A stretch of 64,000 nt of DNA, from contig JAAFIP010000001.1 of the NCBI GenBank assembly GCA_013297865.1, positions 1 to 64,000 of the forward strand, in the 5' to 3' direction. Below the pieces are notes generated by a model, which worked only from the letters and a program-made list of their open reading frames with translations, searched no databases and was not told where the DNA came from. Origin of the DNA: Polaromonas sp. (GTDB taxonomy: Bacteria > Pseudomonadota > Gammaproteobacteria > Burkholderiales > Burkholderiaceae_C). Made by a program: the position numbers and the translations under genes. The stretch's first letter is position 1. Every line of letters starts with the position of its first letter. Positions 60,616 through 64,000 of the stretch are shown in pieces.

Positions 60616-61479
60616 ATGGAAAATACTTACAACCTGACTGAACAGCACCTAGCAGATGCATGGGCCACCCTGCAGGCCCACTCTGACCACGGCACCCCCC
60701 TCGCCCCCGACGCCAACCGCCTGGCTTTTGCTGATCCTGAATTTTTGCTGCGCCGGGATGTGCGTGGTATTCGTATGCAACTGGAGATGCTCAAGCCCGA
60801 GCTGGGCCAGGCCGAGCATGGCGTGGAACACACGGTGGTGGTGTTTGGCGGAGCGCGGTTTTGCAGCCCCGAGGAAGCCCAGCAGGCCCTGGCAAAGGCG
60901 CAGGCCTCGGGCAACGCTGCCGAGCTGGCCAAAGCCCAGCGCTGGATGCGCACCGCGCCCTATTACGAGCAAGCCCGCGTGTTTGGCCGCCTGGTGGCCG
61001 AGCATGGCCTGCGCTGCCCGCCCGAACACAAGCTGTTCATCTGCACCGGCGGCGGCCCGGGCGTGATGGAGGCCGCCAACCGGGGCGCGCACGACGCGGG
61101 CGCCCAAAGCGTGGGCCTGAACATCGCCCTGCCCCACGAGCAAGGGGCCAATGCCTACGTGAGCCCCGAGCTGAGCTTTAAATTCCACTACTTTGCGCTG
61201 CGCAAGATGCACTTCATGATGCGCGCCAAGGCGCTGGTGGCCTTCCCTGGCGGCTTTGGCACGCTGGACGAGCTGTTTGAAGTGCTCACCCTGGTGCAAA
61301 CGCGCAAGGCCAAGCCCGTACCCATCTTTCTGTATGGCAGCGCCTACTGGAAGCGGCTGATCAACTTTGACGTGCTGGTGGAAGAAGGCGCCATCTCCCC
61401 CGAAGACGTCAAGCTGTTCACCTATGTAGACGACCCCCAGGTCACCTGGGATGCCATCCGGCGCTTCTACAGCCTGTAA
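60616..61479 (+). CDS. LOG family protein (TIGR00730-type)
   Basis: 287 aa. Rossmann-like LOG/lysine-decarboxylase-like domain in residues 75-270: VVFGGARFC, ICTGGGPGVMEAANRGAHDAG (nucleotide loop), FHYFALRKMHFMMRAKALVAFPGGFGTLDELFE (PGGxGTxxE signature). The family cleaves nucleoside 5'-monophosphates to base and ribose phosphate. The long N-terminal part (about 70 residues) is typical of the larger bacterial type. Precedes hpnC on the same strand. Confidence 0.88.
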   Translation: MENTYNLTEQHLADAWATLQAHSDHGTPLAPDANRLAFADPEFLLRRDVRGIRMQLEMLKPELGQAEHGVEHTVVVFGGARFCSPEEAQQALAKAQASGNAAELAKAQRWMRTAPYYEQARVFGRLVAEHGLRCPPEHKLFICTGGGPGVMEAANRGAHDAGAQSVGLNIALPHEQGANAYVSPELSFKFHYFALRKMHFMMRAKALVAFPGGFGTLDELFEVLTLVQTRKAKPVPIFLYGSAYWKRLINFDVLVEEGAISPEDVKLFTYVDDPQVTWDAIRRFYSL

Positions 61480-61529
61480 ACCCCGCCTGCCAACCTGACC
61501 TGTCAACCCGCGCTGTCCCCGAGCACACC

Positions 61530-62435
61530 ATGCCATCGCAATTTTCCACTCTGACATCCACCCTGACCGGCGGCCTGAACCACGGGGTGGATCACTACGA
61601 GAATTTTCCCGTGGCCTCCTGGCTCTGCCCGGCCCGCCTGCGCCCGGTCATCGCCGCCATCTACTGGTTTGCGCGCACGGCAGACGACATAGCCGACGAG
61701 GGCGACGCGCCGCTGGCCCAGCGCCTGGCCGACCTGGCCGCCTACCGCGCCAACCTGCACGCATGCGCCAAGGGCCACGACCCCTCCGGCCGCTGGGCCG
61801 GCCTGTTTGAAGCCCTGGCCCCTCATATTGCCCAGCACGACCTGCCGCTAGACCTGCTGGACGACCTGCTTACCGCCTTTGAGCAAGACGTGCAATACAC
61901 CGCTGCAGGCTACTGGTATGCCGACCACACCGAGCTGCTGCGCTACTGCCGCTGCTCGGCCAACCCGATCGGGCGGCTGCTGCTGCACCTGTACGGCATC
62001 TACGACAAGCCCGCGCTGCACGCCAGCGACGCCATCTGCAGCGCCCTGCAGCTGATCAACTTTTGGCAAGACCTGAGCGTAGACGTGCCGCGCAAACGCT
62101 ACTACCTGCCGCGCGACCTGATGGCGCTGTGCAGCGTGCAGCGCGGCGACATCATCGCGGGCAAAGACACGGCCGACACCGCCAAGCTGGTGGCCCTGTG
62201 CGAACAGCTGGCCCGCGCCACCATGCTCAAGGGCGCGCAGCTGCCCAGGCGTGTGCGCCGCCAAATCGGCGGCTTCGACGGCTGGCGCGCCAGCATGGAG
62301 CTGCGCTGCGTCATCCAGGGCGGCCTGCGCATCCTGGACAAAATCTACGCCATGGACTACCGCACCCTGGAGCGCAGGCCCCAGCTCAATGCCTGGGACG
62401 GCTGCGTAGTGGTGTGGCGGGCGTTGTGGATGTAG
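61530..62435 (+). CDS. hpnC: Hydroxysqualene synthase HpnC
   Basis: 301 aa, squalene/phytoene synthase family. Features are DHYENFPVASWLCP at the start (typical of HpnC), first Asp-rich region ARTADDIADEGD, YCRCSANPIGRLLLH, and second Asp-rich region LINFWQDLSVDVPRKRYYLP. HpnC works with HpnD and HpnE in making squalene from farnesyl diphosphate. The partners are not in the window; they may lie elsewhere, or the pathway may serve hopanoids or carotenoids. Confidence 0.85.
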   Translation: MPSQFSTLTSTLTGGLNHGVDHYENFPVASWLCPARLRPVIAAIYWFARTADDIADEGDAPLAQRLADLAAYRANLHACAKGHDPSGRWAGLFEALAPHIAQHDLPLDLLDDLLTAFEQDVQYTAAGYWYADHTELLRYCRCSANPIGRLLLHLYGIYDKPALHASDAICSALQLINFWQDLSVDVPRKRYYLPRDLMALCSVQRGDIIAGKDTADTAKLVALCEQLARATMLKGAQLPRRVRRQIGGFDGWRASMELRCVIQGGLRILDKIYAMDYRTLERRPQLNAWDGCVVVWRALWM

Positions 62436-62442
62436 TCCCCAA

Positions 62443-62680
62443 TTAGGCTGCCAGGTCAAGCAAGGCTTGTGGGCTGCGCACAGCCAGGCGCAGCAAGGTC
62501 TGCGCAGCCCCTGTGGGCTCGCGCCGTCCCTGCTCCCACTCTTGCAATGTGCGCAACGACACGCCCAATAGCTTGTGACTTGTCCGCCGATTTGAAACCA
62601 CGGTTTGTTGTGGCATCATTTGATACAAAATGCAACGAGCGCATGCCGCAGACATCCACCAAGGCAGGCGCACCGTGCTG
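62443..62680 (-). pseudogene. Broken XRE-type antitoxin gene
   Basis: The minus strand encodes LLGVSLRTLQEWEQGRREPT and onward to LLRLAVRSPQALLDLAA, the C-terminal half of an XRE/HigA/NadS-like helix-turn-helix antitoxin. The frame that should precede it (FKSADKSQA) ends in a different phase, with the helix-turn-helix text missing about four codons. So a small deletion and frameshift have broken the gene. A partner toxin is not visible. The rest of the frame upstream is not antitoxin sequence. Confidence 0.55.
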
Positions 62681-62788
62681 GAGTATTTGGTCAGCCCGGT
62701 GAGCAAAGCCGTGCAGGAAGCAGGCAGAGAGAAATGAAAAGTAGTATGAAAAGAGCTATCACAATGCAATCCATTTACTATAAAAATA

Positions 62789-62815
62789 ATAGCTGCTCCC
62801 GCGATATTCTATTGG
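62789..62815 (+). repeat. Dispersed repeat core before the membrane protein gene
   Basis: Consensus core (plus strand ATAGCTGCTCCCGCGATATT then CTATTGG). Preceded by ACTATAAAAATA. The same flank recurs before the copy at 63990. Confidence 0.92.
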
Positions 62816-62863
62816 GCTACGGCGCCAAAAGACATGTAAAACAACTCACATCAGGAGCCAGCC

Positions 62864-63760
62864 ATGCTTGAACTAGGCGCAGGCGCAGACATCGTTCGCG
62901 GTATTGGTGGGATTCTTTGGGGCATCTTGGCCATTGCATTGCTGGTGGCTTTGATCAAACCTAAAACGATCAAAGGTAAAGCCATCAGCGTACTGCTGGT
63001 ACTGGTTTGCCTTATTGGGCCTATCTTGCCGGGTGCTATCAGTCGGCATAAAGAGCAAAAAGAATCTGCTGCACGCTACGCCAAAGCTGTGGCAGTGTTT
63101 GACGAGCGGTGCAAGGGAGCGGGCGAGAAGGTTTACAAGCGGGTTGAGAAAGTAGAGGGCTTGCTCTTGCTCAAGATCCGTGGAGCTGAAGACATCGGGA
63201 CAAGGCGCGCCGATCCTTTGTGGCCTGATGCAGCGTTGCCAGATGAGTTAGGCAAGGACGGTTACGTACGAAGTTTTTTGTATTGGGAGAAAAATACACG
63301 AGATCCATTTACGCAAGAGATAAGAATCCTCCCAGGACGAGGTCAACTTAACTCCTATGCAGAAGATGCCATCGCACAAGGCTATCGCTTTGTAGATGTT
63401 AAACAGCCCGACGGTACGATTTTACGGTACCGCTTAGACCAATCGGCTCGTGCAGGTGACGACAAGCTAGCTATAGCACCTATCAAAGGGAAACCTGCCC
63501 GCTATGCCGTCGATTTTGTGAATGATGTCAACCTCGAGGACCGTAAGCATTGGGTGGCTGGCACCACGATCACCATTACAGACACTCAAACGGGCGAACT
63601 GATTGCGCAACGTGTGTCTTATTCATTTGAGCCTGGATTGGGCAGCACAGCTGGCTTCCGCAGCCCCTGGGGATTTGCCGTGACATGTCCATCGTTGACA
63701 AGTTGGCTGACGCGTTATCCAACCCGATTTTTTACTGACCAAATTTTGAAACCACTTTGA
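62864..63760 (+). CDS. Membrane protein of unknown function
   Basis: 298 aa with a good ribosome site (AGGAG). Two membrane segments near the N-terminus (IVRGIGGILWGILAIALLVALI and AISVLLVLVCLIGPILPGA), then a large domain of about 235 residues with strands (EVEGLLLLKIRG-like, YRFVDVKQPDGTILRYRLDQ, TTITITDTQTGELIAQRVSYSFEPG). I do not recognise the family. The small gene at 63772 follows by 11 bases and is probably on the same message. Lower GC than hpnC; may be part of an acquired segment. Confidence 0.6.
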   Translation: MLELGAGADIVRGIGGILWGILAIALLVALIKPKTIKGKAISVLLVLVCLIGPILPGAISRHKEQKESAARYAKAVAVFDERCKGAGEKVYKRVEKVEGLLLLKIRGAEDIGTRRADPLWPDAALPDELGKDGYVRSFLYWEKNTRDPFTQEIRILPGRGQLNSYAEDAIAQGYRFVDVKQPDGTILRYRLDQSARAGDDKLAIAPIKGKPARYAVDFVNDVNLEDRKHWVAGTTITITDTQTGELIAQRVSYSFEPGLGSTAGFRSPWGFAVTCPSLTSWLTRYPTRFFTDQILKPL

Positions 63761-63771
63761 GGAAAAACTAA

Positions 63772-63984
63772 ATGAGCACCGATCCAAAGACCTTACTCAA
63801 GTATGCAAATTTGCAGATGGCAGCGGAAGCTTTTCTGTCACCCAAAACTGCACCTGTACGCGCAGAAATGCGCGGACCTATCGACATCAAGTTACTCACA
63901 GACGGCAACGAACATGTAAAAAAGGGTCAGACTCCATTCCGTTGCAGGAGTAGATACATCAATATGCAATTCCGCTCACTATAA
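63772..63984 (+). CDS. Short protein, probably truncated at a dispersed repeat
   Basis: 70 aa. Residues 1-50 (MSTDPKTLLKYANLQMAAEA ... IKLLTDGNEHVKK) resemble the start of larger lipase-like proteins I recall from related bacteria, in which this motif is followed by several hundred more residues. Here the sequence changes after GNEHVKKG to GQTPFRCRSRYINMQFRSL and stops, just as the flank of a dispersed repeat begins. So the gene is likely cut off by the repeat or a linked deletion. Low certainty because the window ends 16 bases later. Confidence 0.4.
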   Translation: MSTDPKTLLKYANLQMAAEAFLSPKTAPVRAEMRGPIDIKLLTDGNEHVKKGQTPFRCRSRYINMQFRSL

Positions 63985-63989
63985 AAATA

Positions 63990-64000
63990 ATAGCTGCTCC
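63990..64000 (+). repeat. Dispersed repeat core, cut by window end
   Basis: First 11 bases (ATAGCTGCTCC) of another core copy. Its left flank (TATGCAATTCC ... ACTATAAAAATA) matches the left flank of the copy at 62789. Confidence 0.75.

Noticed and set aside
62600-62770. A complete toxin-antitoxin pair next to hpnC
   Set aside because: Only the C-terminal half of an XRE antitoxin is readable and it is frameshifted; no RelE/HigB toxin pattern was found beside it.
10324-64000. Dispersed 27 bp repeats as a CRISPR array
   Set aside because: Copies are kilobases apart, in both orientations, often inside genes, with no regular spacers and no cas genes.

Overview
The window is chromosomal DNA of a betaproteobacterium, most likely a member of the Burkholderiales close to Comamonadaceae. 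This rests on gene order and gene content: mltG-tmk-holB-pilZ-tatD, uvrC beside pgsA, an earP/efp pair with Arg32 in EF-P, a phasin with PhaR-like operators, HpnC, and DUF1501/DUF1800 pairs. No replication origin, rRNA operon, CRISPR array, transposase or integrase was seen. The left edge cuts into rpoS. The right edge cuts a dispersed repeat.

Layout. 1-10 kb: rpoS 3' end, a PolB-like exonuclease, a cluster of two J-domain membrane proteins and a lipoprotein, an acyl-CoA-type SDR, a TauE/SafE exporter, an RssA-like patatin lipoprotein, a phasin, a BON-like exported protein and an ankyrin protein. 9.4-15.9 kb: tatD-pilZ-holB-tmk-mltG on the minus strand, then ygfZ and an NRDE protein. 16-20 kb: an accessory island of six small genes (unknown, WGR-like, DUF5063, DUF1877, two unknown). 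20-25.6 kb: O-antigen ligase family protein, a thioesterase-GNAT fusion, an esterase and an iron alcohol dehydrogenase. 25.7-30.7 kb: a one-gene accessory island followed by a DUF1501/DUF1800 cassette. 30.7-43 kb: patatin-like protein, parallel beta-helix lipoprotein, tex, DUF1223 protein, tRNA-His, ppiD, tRNA-Val, HU, tartrate dehydrogenase, haloacetate-dehalogenase-like hydrolase and LysR. 44-53 kb: a four-carbon acid-sugar operon (DUF1537 kinase, PdxA2, TIM barrel) with a divergent MocR regulator, a LysR/SDR pair, EamA, pgsA and a TonB-like lipoprotein. 53-64 kb: uvrC, earP, a large DUF11 surface protein, efp, LOG family, hpnC, a broken antitoxin and membrane/unknown genes.

The most unusual content is repeat DNA. 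(1) A small dispersed repeat (core about 27 bp) occurs 15 times. Six copies lie inside protein genes (tmk, ygfZ, tex, uvrC, earP and the signal peptide of a DUF1223 protein), where they are translated in several reading frames. (2) A 175-195 bp palindromic element occurs four times as two inverted pairs. Each pair encloses an accessory gene island, and each copy has its own outer-stem sequence with matching changes on both arms. (3) A different 235 bp element with two hairpins and a central segment occurs twice, with the central segment in opposite orientation in the two copies. (4) The small repeat is followed by the same TTGACA-N18-TACACT promoter in front of two accessory genes, with a decayed form before a third. 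(5) A 31 bp direct repeat of the patatin gene 3' end flanks the DUF1501/DUF1800 cassette. Together these suggest accessory genes moved or exchanged as repeat-bounded cassettes without an encoded recombinase in the window. All similarity statements come from reading the sequence by eye and from recalled family features; no database search was run.
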